A DNA stretch of 64,000 nucleotides, taken from positions 1 to 64,000 of the forward strand of contig NZ_BCRN01000006.1 of NCBI RefSeq assembly GCF_001552615.1, read 5' to 3'. The notes beneath the pieces are model-generated. The model saw only the letters and a list, made by a program, of their open reading frames with translations, had not been told where the DNA came from and searched no databases. Made by a program: the position numbers and the translations under genes. Of the stretch, positions 1-8,800 are shown piece by piece; position 1 is the first letter of the stretch, and each line of letters begins with the position of its first letter. Source of the stretch: Millisia brevis NBRC 105863. GTDB taxonomy: Bacteria; Actinomycetota; Actinomycetes; Mycobacteriales; Mycobacteriaceae.

Positions 1-189
1 TAGCTGTTCACACCCCGTTGGGTGTTTCGGATCGCGGGGAGCCCGGGTACTGTCGGGAGAGGTACGGCCGCACCGCCCGAGGGCGGGGGTACCGATTCCG
101 AATCTCTGTGAACTCGAGACTATCCCAGTGAGTTCGAGGCCTATCCGTCGACGTTTCGAACGAGAATTCAGGTGTGGAGGGGGTCAACT

Positions 190-413
190 GTGGGTGACGC
201 GCGCGATGCGACCGATCCGAGGGAGAACAAGGCCGACGCCGAGGAAGTGGCAATTGTAGGAATTGGCTGCCGCTTTCCCGGTGCAGCCAACGGGGACGAG
301 CTATGGGAAATGGTGCGCTCCGGCCGTGACGAAATCACCGAGGTCCCGCCGGACAGGTTTCCCATCGACGACTTCTACGATCCGCGGGCCGGTACACCGG
401 GGAAGCTGTCGAC
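190..413 (+). pseudogene. Type I polyketide synthase, 5' fragment only (start of ketosynthase)
   Basis: The GTG at 190 follows a GGAGG at 176-180 and opens a reading frame of about 75 residues that is unmistakably the beginning of a beta-ketoacyl synthase domain: a short acidic leader, then EVAIVGIGCRFPGA, and about 50 residues later the family-typical run DRFPIDDFYDPR and GTPGKLSTR. In modular polyketide synthases this last motif is normally followed by WGGF and several hundred more ketosynthase residues. Here the match stops at about base 413 and the frame runs through unrelated out-of-frame sequence to a stop at 484-486. The catalytic Cys and both His residues of a ketosynthase are therefore absent, as are acyltransferase and carrier domains. 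The next recognisable sequence is the tail of a P450. This is a truncated remnant or one side of an assembly join, and it should not be active. Bases 1-189 hold only its upstream region. Confidence 0.8.
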
Positions 414-944
414 CCGATCTTCGAGCGCATGGTCGCCGAGGTGGACGAGGTGGTCGGGGCCGAGCAGGTCGGGCCTCGACACCTGACTCGACTGCCCTAT
501 GTCACGGCCGTATTCCACGAGGCGATGCGCCTGTATCCGCCGGTGTGGGCGCTCACCCGCCAGGCGACCGCGGACACCACGCTCGGCGGGTACCGAATTC
601 GGACCGGTGACTACGTGGTGATCAGCCCGTACCTGGTGCACAGGCACCCGAAGCATTGGCCGCATCCCGAGGTGTTTTCGCCGGAGCGGTTCCTCGGCAA
701 ACCCGACTACGCACCGTCCGCGTACATCCCGTTCGGGGCCGGCCAGCGCAGGTGCATCGGTGCCGGATTCACCGTCATGGAGGCCCGGATCGTGTTGGCG
801 ACGATCCTGCAGCGCTACCGTCTCGAGCTGGTTCGGGGCGGGGTCGTGAAGCCGAAGCCGGTCATGTCGTTGCGACCGCCGGGCCCCATCCGGATGACGG
901 TCCGTCCGCGTATCCGCTCGGCCGACAGGGTGCCAACCGCATGA
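411..944 (+). pseudogene. Cytochrome P450, C-terminal half only
   Basis: From about base 411 the second forward frame encodes the last 170-180 residues of a cytochrome P450. Visible in order are the K-helix ExxR (HEAMRLYPP), the aromatic/PERF region (SPERFLG) and the heme loop FGAGQRRCIG with the thiolate Cys, followed by the L-helix and a normal C-terminus. The N-terminal 250 or so residues, including the I-helix oxygen-activating Thr region, are missing. The first ATG in frame is at 429, with no ribosome site, and is internal to the fold. The upstream bases belong to a polyketide synthase in another frame. Without substrate-access and I-helix elements this cannot be a functional monooxygenase. 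It was probably a neighbour of the polyketide synthase in the intact locus, since both lie on the same strand in the expected order. Confidence 0.8.
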
Positions 945-1022
945 GCCCGGTCTCCCGGGGCGCTGCGGCGGTGACGGGCGTCCGAGCCCCGGGAGGTCGG
1001 GCTGTACCGGGAGCCCGCGCGA

Positions 1023-2666
1023 TCAGAGACGGTTGGAGTTGGCGATGCGCATGGCCCCGCCGTCGTCGACCTCGACGCTGACCCAGCGGCTTTCGGTGTC
1101 GACGGCGCCCGTGGTGGTGCGGTAGGTCAACCCCACCACGACCGACGACGCATCCCGGGGGCGCACCGAGGTCACGGTGACGGAGTCGATCGTGGCCCAG
1201 AAGCTGTCGAAGCCGGAGCGGCCGGTGGCGGCCGCGTAGGTCGAGCCGAGGTCGTTCCAGGCGCTGTCGGGTTGCTGGGGGAGCAGGTTGTAGTAGCCGC
1301 GGACGAAGGTGCTCATCTGCTCGAAGCTCGGTGTGCCGACCGCAGCGGTCGTGGTGGGTGTGGTCGTGGTGGGTGCGGTGGTCGTCGGCGCGGGCGTGGT
1401 GGTGGCCACGGTGGTCGGCGGCGCCGTTGTCGGGGCGGGCGCCGGAACGGCCGCGATCTCCGGGGTGGGCTCGACGGCCTCGGCGGCGGGTGCGGCGGTC
1501 GCCGCCGCGGTGCGGGTCTCGGTCGAGGTGCTCTGCAGGACGGCGGCCCCGGTCGCGGTCGCGGTGGCGCCCACGACCGCGAGTGCTCCGGCGGTCACGA
1601 GGATTCGGCGTCGACGGCGGCCGGTCCGCTCCGGCGTCGTCCGGCCGGTCGGCAGCGTGACCCCCTCGGCGGTGTCGAGATGTCCGGCCCCGTTCGAGTC
1701 CTCGGAGTGGCGGGTACGTACCGACCATTCGCCGGCGGCGAAGGGCACCGGAGTCGCTCGCAGCGGTGTGGCGACCGTAGCGGTCGGCGTCGCGAGGTCG
1801 GTGTCCGATCGGGTCGCCGCGGCCCGGGCGAGGGCGGCGGGATCGGGGGCGGTGGCGAGGGCTCGGCGGGCGGCCGCGGCCAGCTCGCCCGCGTCGGCGA
1901 AGCGGTCCTCGGGGTCGCGGGCCATGCCGCGGGCGATCACCGCGTCGAAGCCGGCGGGCAACTCCGGGCGCACATCGGTCGGGCGGGGCCGGTCGGCGGT
2001 CAGATGGGCCGCCACCTGCTGCTCGAGGGTCTGGCCGGGGAACGGCGGCTGCCCGGTCAGGCATTCGTAGAGCACGCAGGTCAGCGAGTAGATATCGGAC
2101 GACGGGCCGGCGCCCTCGTTACCGAACCGCTCCGGCGCCATATAGGCCATCGTCCCGACGGTTGTCCCGACATTGGTCAGCGAGGCGTCGGTGATACCGC
2201 GCGCGATGCCGAAGTCGATGAGGTACACGAAGTCGCGGGAGCTGATGAGCATATTCGACGGCTTGACGTCGCGATGCAGCAATCCGTGGGCGTGCGCAGC
2301 GTCCAGGGCGCCCGCCATCTGCTCGATATAGGAGACCGCCACCGCCGGAGGGATACCGCCCGGCTCGGTGTGGATGCGCATGCGCAAGTCCGAGCCGTCG
2401 ATGAGGCGCATATCGAGGTAGAGCCGCCCGTCGATCTCGCCGAAGGCGTGGATCGGAATGACGTGGGGGTCGCGCAGCTTGGCGGTGACGAGGGCCTCGC
2501 GGCGGAATCGTTCGCGGAAGGTCTCGTCGGCGGCGACATGGCCGGAGAGCACCTTGACCGCCACGTCACGGCGGGTCTCGGTGTCGAAGGCGCGATACAC
2601 CTCGCCCACCGAGCCCTGACCGATCACCTCGATCAGGCGATACCGTCCGAATGGCGCGCCGTCCAC
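1023..2666 (-). CDS. Receptor-type Ser/Thr protein kinase (PknB-like), 547 aa
   Basis: A single-pass membrane Ser/Thr kinase that should sense an envelope signal and phosphorylate cytoplasmic proteins. The N-terminal Hanks domain spans about residues 5-265, with a glycine loop (IGQGSVGEVYRA), the VAIK-type Lys in VAVKVLSG, catalytic HRDVKPSN near residue 135, DFG near 153 and an activation-loop APERF. An Ala/Thr-rich linker leads to RRRRR and one membrane helix at about 350-372. Outside the membrane a Pro/Thr-rich stalk (many PTTT runs) carries a C-terminal domain of about 100 residues resembling the NTF2-like domains of actinobacterial kinases. I chose the GTG at 2666 because GAGGGGG lies about 8 bases upstream; an ATG at 2729 would add 21 residues. 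It is transcribed towards the P450 fragment and is divergent from the transporter at 3319. The sensor ligand is unknown. Confidence 0.9.
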   Translation of the reverse strand: MDGAPFGRYRLIEVIGQGSVGEVYRAFDTETRRDVAVKVLSGHVAADETFRERFRREALVTAKLRDPHVIPIHAFGEIDGRLYLDMRLIDGSDLRMRIHTEPGGIPPAVAVSYIEQMAGALDAAHAHGLLHRDVKPSNMLISSRDFVYLIDFGIARGITDASLTNVGTTVGTMAYMAPERFGNEGAGPSSDIYSLTCVLYECLTGQPPFPGQTLEQQVAAHLTADRPRPTDVRPELPAGFDAVIARGMARDPEDRFADAGELAAAARRALATAPDPAALARAAATRSDTDLATPTATVATPLRATPVPFAAGEWSVRTRHSEDSNGAGHLDTAEGVTLPTGRTTPERTGRRRRRILVTAGALAVVGATATATGAAVLQSTSTETRTAAATAAPAAEAVEPTPEIAAVPAPAPTTAPPTTVATTTPAPTTTAPTTTTPTTTAAVGTPSFEQMSTFVRGYYNLLPQQPDSAWNDLGSTYAAATGRSGFDSFWATIDSVTVTSVRPRDASSVVVGLTYRTTTGAVDTESRWVSVEVDDGGAMRIANSNRL

Positions 2667-3318
2667 ACCCAGCCCCCTCGTCGACCCGACCGACCGTCGG
2701 GTACCAAACCTCCCCCAGGCATTATTCACGTCCGCGCGGTCGATCGCATCGCCCCGCCCGGCCGCCCCGGCAAAACCGACCGTCCGTCAGCGGTGAGGAT
2801 TGTGGTCGATCCCCTCGATAGGCCGCAGCTGTGCGGGGGTTGGGTCCAATCCGGCTGTATTCGCCGATTAGACGGCATATCCGAGGGTTCGGTCGTCCAA
2901 ATCGGTAGGCCCGGCCCTACGAAAGGCGGGCCGCGTGCACGCCGATCCGACACCCATTTTCCGAGGTCGCGGACGTGCGCGGCGAGCGCTGCGCCGAGGT
3001 GATGCCGACTCCCGCACGCCCGGGATCACGACGCTATCGACGCAGGTGGAGGCGAATTTTGTGAGATGGGCCTCCGCCGGCTTTCGGTCGCTCGGGCCGG
3101 CCGATCGGCCGGCGGGCAGGTGGCGACGGCGTTTTTCGACGCCAAACCTGCCTGATCGGAGGGTGTCAGTTTCGGCGGTTCGTCCGGAATATGTGAACTG
3201 TCTCCCCGAACCGGACTAATGTGACCAGCGACATATTCCCTGGCTCGCCTTCGTATTTCGGCGGGGAGCCGGACAGAAGCCGGGCCGTCGGAGGCCCGGA
3301 CCGACCGAGGGGATCGCT
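2667..3318. other. Intergenic region between divergent kinase and transporter genes (about 650 bases)
   Basis: No convincing gene lies here; the short frames have shadow-like Arg/Pro-rich composition. The transporter-proximal part holds a likely promoter and a 9-base inverted repeat (described separately). Around 2905-2920 there is a small GTAGG...CCTAC inverted repeat and at 3097-3117 a GGCCGATCGGCC palindrome, neither assignable. The kinase-proximal part has no obvious -10 box that I can defend. Confidence 0.5.
3186..3239 (+). promoter_or_regulatory. Candidate promoter and operator of the MHS transporter
   Basis: GGAATATGT (3186-3194) and its exact complement ACATATTCC (3231-3239) flank a plausible -10 hexamer TAATGT at 3217-3222, with TGAACT 17 bases upstream as a weak -35. 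The inverted arms bracketing the core promoter suggest a repressor or activator site, but no regulator gene is adjacent. The untranslated leader would be roughly 90 bases. Confidence 0.4.
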
Positions 3319-4725
3319 GTGACCGCATCGCCCGCTCCACCACCAACCGATCCGGCTTACGCCAAGAAGACCAGCCTCAAGCGGGTCGCTGCGGCCAGCT
3401 CTATCGGCACGACCATCGAGTTCTACGACTTCTTCATCTACGGGACGGCAGCAGCCCTCGTCTTCCCGACAATCTTCTTCCCGGCGGCCGACGAGGTGAC
3501 GGGAACGATCGCCTCGTTCGCCACCTTCGCTGTCGCCTTCTTCGCCCGCCCGGTGGGCGCGATCCTGTTCGGCCACTTCGGTGACCGCATCGGTCGCAAG
3601 CGCACCCTGGTGTGGACGCTGCTGATCATGGGTGTTGCCACCGTCCTGATCGGCTTGCTGCCCGGCTACGAAACCGGGGTCTTCGGCATGTTCGAAGGCG
3701 GCATCGGCATACTCGCGCCCATCCTGCTGGTGGTCCTGAGGTTCTTCCAGGGTTTCGCGGTCGGCGGCGAATGGGCCGGCGCGACGCTGCTGACCGCCGA
3801 ATACGCCCCGCCGGGCAAGCGCGGCCTCTACGCGATGTTCCCGCAGTTGGGCCCGGCCTTCGCCTTCTTCCTGTCCAGCATGACGTTCCTGATCGCCACC
3901 GTCACGCTCGGCGAGACCAGCCCGGCCTTCATCGAGTACGGCTGGCGCATTCCGTTCATCCTGTCGTTCGTCCTGGTGGCGGTCGGCTTGTGGGTGCGGC
4001 TCGCGGTCGCCGAGACCCCGGTTTTCCGGGAGGCTCAGGCGAAGCGGGTCGAGCGGCCGGCCAACGAGCCGGCGCTGCCCTTCCTGGACGCGATCCGCTA
4101 CCAGTGGAAGGAAATCCTGATCGCCGGTGGTTCGCTGGCGTCGCTGTTCTCGCTGTTCTACATGGGCACCGCGTTCCTGACGAACTACGCGACCAGGACG
4201 CTCGAGCTCTCCCGCACCTTCGTGTTGTCGGCCGGCATGTTCGCGGCCGTCTTCTTCGGCCTGTCGATCGCCGCGTCGGCGATGTGGTCGGACAGGGTGG
4301 GGCGGCGGAAGGTGATCATGGTGTCCTGCGCCATCGCGGTTCCGTGGGCACTCGTGCTGTTCCCGCTGCTCAACCTCGGTGGACGGTTGCCGTTCATCCT
4401 CGGCCTGACGATCACGATGCTGATCTTCGGTATCGCCTACGGTCCGGCGGGTGCGCTGTTGCCGGAACTGTTCGAGGCCCGTTACCGCTACACCGGTGCC
4501 GGACTCGGATACAACCTGGCCGGCATCTTCGGCGGCGCGATTCCGCCGCTGATCGCCGCCCCGCTGATCGCGTCGCACGGTTCCTTCTGGGTAGGCGTCA
4601 TGCTCGCCGGCCTGTCGGCGGTGAGTGTCCTGTGCACGTACTTGATCATCGAGACCAAGGACAAGCACATGCACGACAAGACCGTGCGCGACGTGGACGA
4701 GACCATCGTGACCGAGGTTCCCTGA
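3319..4725 (+). CDS. MFS transporter, metabolite:H+ symporter (MHS) family
   Basis: A 468-residue, 12-helix proton symporter for an organic acid or a betaine/proline-like compatible solute; the sequence does not fix the substrate. The N-terminus RVAAASSIGTTIEFYDFFIYG is the hallmark of the MHS subfamily (ShiA, ProP, KgtP). The loop between helices 2 and 3 has FGHFGDRIGRKR, the major-facilitator signature, and its second-half counterpart is MWSDRVGRRK. Length is normal for the family (about 430-500). The GTG at 3319 is preceded by GAGGGG at about 3307-3312. It appears monocistronic: 650 bases of non-coding DNA precede it and a perfect 48-base palindrome follows at 4769. Codon use matches the neighbours. 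The family is certain, the cargo unknown. Confidence 0.9.
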   Translation: MTASPAPPPTDPAYAKKTSLKRVAAASSIGTTIEFYDFFIYGTAAALVFPTIFFPAADEVTGTIASFATFAVAFFARPVGAILFGHFGDRIGRKRTLVWTLLIMGVATVLIGLLPGYETGVFGMFEGGIGILAPILLVVLRFFQGFAVGGEWAGATLLTAEYAPPGKRGLYAMFPQLGPAFAFFLSSMTFLIATVTLGETSPAFIEYGWRIPFILSFVLVAVGLWVRLAVAETPVFREAQAKRVERPANEPALPFLDAIRYQWKEILIAGGSLASLFSLFYMGTAFLTNYATRTLELSRTFVLSAGMFAAVFFGLSIAASAMWSDRVGRRKVIMVSCAIAVPWALVLFPLLNLGGRLPFILGLTITMLIFGIAYGPAGALLPELFEARYRYTGAGLGYNLAGIFGGAIPPLIAAPLIASHGSFWVGVMLAGLSAVSVLCTYLIIETKDKHMHDKTVRDVDETIVTEVP

Positions 4726-4768
4726 TCGTCGGGTCGTAGCCACGGCCCTTCCGTCCCGGAGCATCATC

Positions 4769-4816
4769 CGAACCGGAGCGACATTCCGGATATATCCGGA
4801 ATGTCGCTCCGGTTCG
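4769..4816. terminator. Perfect 48-base palindrome, probable factor-independent terminator
   Basis: Two 22-base arms, CGAACCGGAGCGACATTCCG plus GA and the exact complement, surround TATA at 4791-4794. The RNA would form a hairpin with almost no loop. It lies 43 bases after the transporter stop and 17 bases before the esterase start. There is no T-tract, which is common for actinobacterial terminators. A dimeric regulator site for the esterase is an alternative. Confidence 0.6.
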
Positions 4817-4832
4817 TTCCGGGTTCGTCACA

Positions 4833-5819
4833 ATGGCCCCGATGGTTACAGCACTGGGGTTCCTTCGCCGCACGGCGGCGGTCGCGACCGCCGCCCTGCT
4901 CCTGACCGCCGGCGTGGGTGTCACCTCCGCCGAGGCGCAGGAGTCGGCGCGCGTCGTCGGTATCCGGGCGATCACCGACCGGATGTCCGAGATCGACGTC
5001 TACTCGCCGGCCCTCGGGCGGACGGTCACCAATACGGTCCTGCGCCCGACCGGGGGACCGGCACCGACCTACTACCTGCTCAACGGGGTTCAGGGCGGAG
5101 TCGACGGAGTCAGCTGGCGCAACAGCTCCTCCTACGCCCGCTTCTTCGCCGACAAACAGGTCAACGTGGTCACCCCGCTCGGCGGCCAGTTCAGCAACTA
5201 CACCGACTGGGACCACCCGGATCCGGTGATCGGGCAACCGCGCTGGGAGACCTACCTCGTCCACGAACTGCCGCCGGTGATCGACGCGGCCCTCGGCACC
5301 ACCGGACGAAACGCGATCGGCGGGGTCTCGATGTCGGCCGGTCCGGCGATCACCCTCGCAGCCCGCTTCCCCGGCCGCTACGCCGCCGCGGCCTCCTACA
5401 GCGGCTGCCCCGTGGCGAGCGGCCCACTGGGCACCGCGCAGATCACCGCGGTCACCGTCTCCGGCGGCGCCAACGCCTTCAACATGTGGGGTCCGCCCGG
5501 CGATCCGCGCTGGGCGGCCCATGACCCGATGGTCCTGGCCGGCAATCTCGCCGGGACCGCCATCCACCTCGCGTCGGCGTCCGGGGTGCCGGGACCGATC
5601 GATCGGGTACCGCCGGAATTCCTCGTACCGGTCGCGGTCGGCGGCGGCACCGTCGAGGCGGCGTCGGATCTGTGCACGGCCACGTTCGCGCAGCGTCTGA
5701 CCGATCTGGGCATCGCACACCGGTACGACCGGTACCCGACCGGCGCCCATACATGGAACCTCTTCGACCGCGAATTGGCCGATTCGTGGGCGACGATCGG
5801 ACCGGCACTCGGCGCGTAA
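4833..5819 (+). CDS. Secreted esterase of the antigen-85/mycolyltransferase-like family
   Basis: A 328-residue exported alpha/beta-hydrolase. Residues 1-37 form a Sec signal peptide: Arg pair, hydrophobic AAVATAALLLTAGVGVTSA, and likely cleavage after AEA. The mature part has the esterase-D/antigen-85 layout: an oxyanion-side YYLLNGVQGG, the nucleophile elbow GVSMSAG with Ser near residue 166, a W-rich loop and a C-terminal His in GAHTWNLF near residue 305. Antigen-85 proteins transfer mycolic acids to trehalose or arabinogalactan, and relatives in mycolate-producing genera have broader esterase roles. I cannot tell which applies here. No good ribosome site precedes ATG 4833 or the in-frame ATG 4842. 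The gene sits between the palindrome and lysX, probably transcribed alone. Family 0.85; true mycolyltransferase activity about 0.5. Confidence 0.8.
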   Translation: MAPMVTALGFLRRTAAVATAALLLTAGVGVTSAEAQESARVVGIRAITDRMSEIDVYSPALGRTVTNTVLRPTGGPAPTYYLLNGVQGGVDGVSWRNSSSYARFFADKQVNVVTPLGGQFSNYTDWDHPDPVIGQPRWETYLVHELPPVIDAALGTTGRNAIGGVSMSAGPAITLAARFPGRYAAAASYSGCPVASGPLGTAQITAVTVSGGANAFNMWGPPGDPRWAAHDPMVLAGNLAGTAIHLASASGVPGPIDRVPPEFLVPVAVGGGTVEAASDLCTATFAQRLTDLGIAHRYDRYPTGAHTWNLFDRELADSWATIGPALGA

Positions 5820-5863
5820 CGGCCGGGGCGCCGAGTTGCGGGGGAGTCCCGGTACCGAGGGCG

Positions 5864-5869
5864 TAGGGT
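5864..5869 (+). promoter_or_regulatory. -10 box TAGGGT, leaderless lysX
   Basis: TAGGGT ends 8 bases before GTG 5878 and there is no Shine-Dalgarno, so transcription should begin at or next to the start codon. This supports GTG 5878 rather than the in-frame TTG at 5836. Confidence 0.5.
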
Positions 5870-5877
5870 CGCCATTC

Positions 5878-8800
5878 GTGAGCAGCGGTGACCGGATCGA
5901 GCCCGCACCCGGAGATATCGGCCTGCCCCGGCTCGCCGCCCGTGCCGTCGGCCTCGGCGCGTGGTGGTCGTTGCTGTCGATTCCGCTGCATCAGACCCGC
6001 TTGCACGAGTGGGTCGACGACATCTTCGCCGTGATCGCCGTGCCGGTCGGGGCCAGCGTCTTCACCGCCCTGCTGCTGTTCCTTTTCGCCGGCGCCCTGC
6101 GCCGCCGACTGCGGGTCGCCTGGTTGGTCGCGGTGATCGTCGCCTCGGCGAGCGTCGCGGCTTACGCGGTCGCGATCCTGGCGGCGCTGGCGGTGCCCGA
6201 CCTGCGCGACGGCCCCGACCCGATCTCGGACGGCGATCTGGTCACCGGCGGCATCACGCTGATCGGTTCCTGCTTCGTGCTGGTCATCCTGCTGCGCAAT
6301 CGGGCCGCCTTCCCCGCCCGCACCCGGCAGGGTTCGCTGGTCGCCGCCCTGGGGCTGCTGGTCGTCGGGGTGTTCGGCGCCGTCGCGACGACCTTCCTGC
6401 TCTCGCTGGTCGGCGGCGGAACGCTGCACGGGCCGGGCGAGCGCGCGTGGTGGGCGGTCCGCCGCACCATCGGGATCAGCCTGCCCTTCGGCAGCGACGG
6501 CGGACACGCGGGCGGCGCCCCGGTCGGTTTCATCGGCGGCGTTCTGGCCGCCCTGGCGCTGCTGGCGGCGATCGCGATCTACCTGCGCTCGGCCCGATCG
6601 TCGGAGCTGCTCGGACCCGACGACGAACTGCGGGTGCGGGCCCTGATCGCCGCCACCGGCGACCAGGACTCGCTCTCGTACTTCGCCACCCGCCGCGACA
6701 AGTCGGTCGCCTTCGCCCCCGACGGCGCGGCCGCGGTCACCTATCGGGTCGTCGGTCAGGTCGTGCTGGCCTCCGGTGACCCGCTCGGGCCGCCCGCCGC
6801 CTGGCCGGGCGCCATCGACGCCTGGCTGCGGCGCGCCCACCAGCATGCCTGGCAGCCCGCGGTGCTCGCGGCCTCCGAGAGCGGTGCCAAGGCCTACGTG
6901 GCGGCCGGACTGCGGGCCCGCCCGCTCGGCGACGAGGCGATCCTGGACGTCGAGGACTTCACCCTCGAGGGCCGCGCGATGCGCCCGGTCAAACGGGCGG
7001 TCACCCGGGTCCGCGACGCCGGCTACACGATCACCATCCGCAGGCACGCCGACATGTCCGCCGACGAGATCGCCACCCTCGGCCGCCTCGCGGACGCCTG
7101 GCGCGGCGACGAACCCGACCGGGGATTCTCGATGGCTCTGGGTCGCATCGGGGACCGGGCCGACGGCCGCTGCGTCGCGGTGATCGCCACCGACGCCGAC
7201 GGCCATCCGCGCGCCCTGCAGTCCTTCGTGCCGTGGGGGACGCGCGGATTGTCGCTCGACCTGATGCGTCGGGCACCCGACGCGGTCAACGGCGTCAACG
7301 AGGCGATCGTCGCCGCCCTGGTCGAGGTGGCCCCCGACCTCGGGGTGCGGCGGATCTCGCTCAACTTCGCGGTTTTCCGCTCGGTCTTCTTCGAAGCCGA
7401 ACAGGTCGGCGCCGGACCCCTGGTCCTCGCGGCCGAGAAGATCCTCGGCGTCGCCAACCGGTTCTGGCAACTCGACTCGCTCTACCGCGCCAACGCGAAG
7501 TACCTGCCGCGGTGGGAACCGCGATTCGTCTGCTACGACTCGACGTCCGCACTGCCGCGGGTCGGCATCGCCGCCGGCATCGCCGAGGGCTTCCTGCCGG
7601 GCCGCAGCCCGCGGGTGACCCGCGGCGGAGAGGACCCGGTCGACGATCCGAACGGTGGGCCGGCGCGACCGTTCGCCGACCTGGTCCTCGAACAGGACAC
7701 CGCGTTGCTGACGCCGGCGCGCCCCATCCGTCGGCTCACCGAACAGCAGCAGGTGCGGCACGACAAGCTCGCGGTCCTGACCGCCGCGGGGATGGACCCC
7801 TATCCGGTCGCCGTGCCGCGGTCCGGCTCCATCGGCGCGGCGGTCGTGTCCCCGGTAGGCACCCCCGTATGCGTGGTGGGGCGCGTCCGGGCGGTCCGCG
7901 ACCTCGGCGGGGTGGTCTTCGCCGTCCTCGAGGAACAGGGCAGCGAGATCCAGGCGCTGTTGTCGGCCGATACGACGCCCGAGTCGCTGATGTCGTTGTG
8001 GCGCCGCGCGGTCGACCTCGGCGATCGGGTCTCGGTGACCGGCACGATCGGCCACAGTCGCCGCGGTGAACTGTCGGTGCTGGTGACGACGTGGTGCATG
8101 GCGTCGAAGTGCCTGCGACCCATCCCCGATCAACGGGTCGGCTTCACCGATCCCGAGGTGCGCGTCCGACAGCGTCACCTCGACCTGATCGTCAACCGCG
8201 ACTCGATGGAGATGCTGCTGGCGCGGTCGCGGGCGATCGCCGCGATCCGGCGATACTTCGCCTCGGAGGGTTACGTCGAGGTGGAAACGCCGATGCTGCA
8301 GGCGGTCCACGGCGGCGCGACCGCGCGCCCCTTCCGGACGCATATCAACGCCTACGACGCCGATCTGTATCTGCGGATCGCCCCGGAACTGTTCCTCAAG
8401 CGGCTCTGCGTGGGCGGTATGGATCGCGTCTTCGAACTCAACCGCAACTTCCGCAACGAGGGCGCCGACGCCACCCACAACCCCGAGTTCACCTCCGTCG
8501 AGGCCTACGCGGCCTACGGCGACTACGTCTCGATGCGCATCCTGACCCGCGCCCTCATCCTCGAGGTCGCCACCGCGGTCAACGGCGAACCGGTTGTGGT
8601 GCACACCCATTCCGACGGGTCGACCGAGAGGATCCGACTCGACGACGAATGGCGGGTCGTCACGGTGCACGAGGCCGCCTCGCAGGCGACCGGGGTCACG
8701 CTGACGTCCGCCTCCTCGATCGAGGAGGTGCGCGCGGCCGCAGATCGACACGGTGTGCGCCATACCGCCGCGATGACCGCCGGCGAGATCGTCCTGGAGA

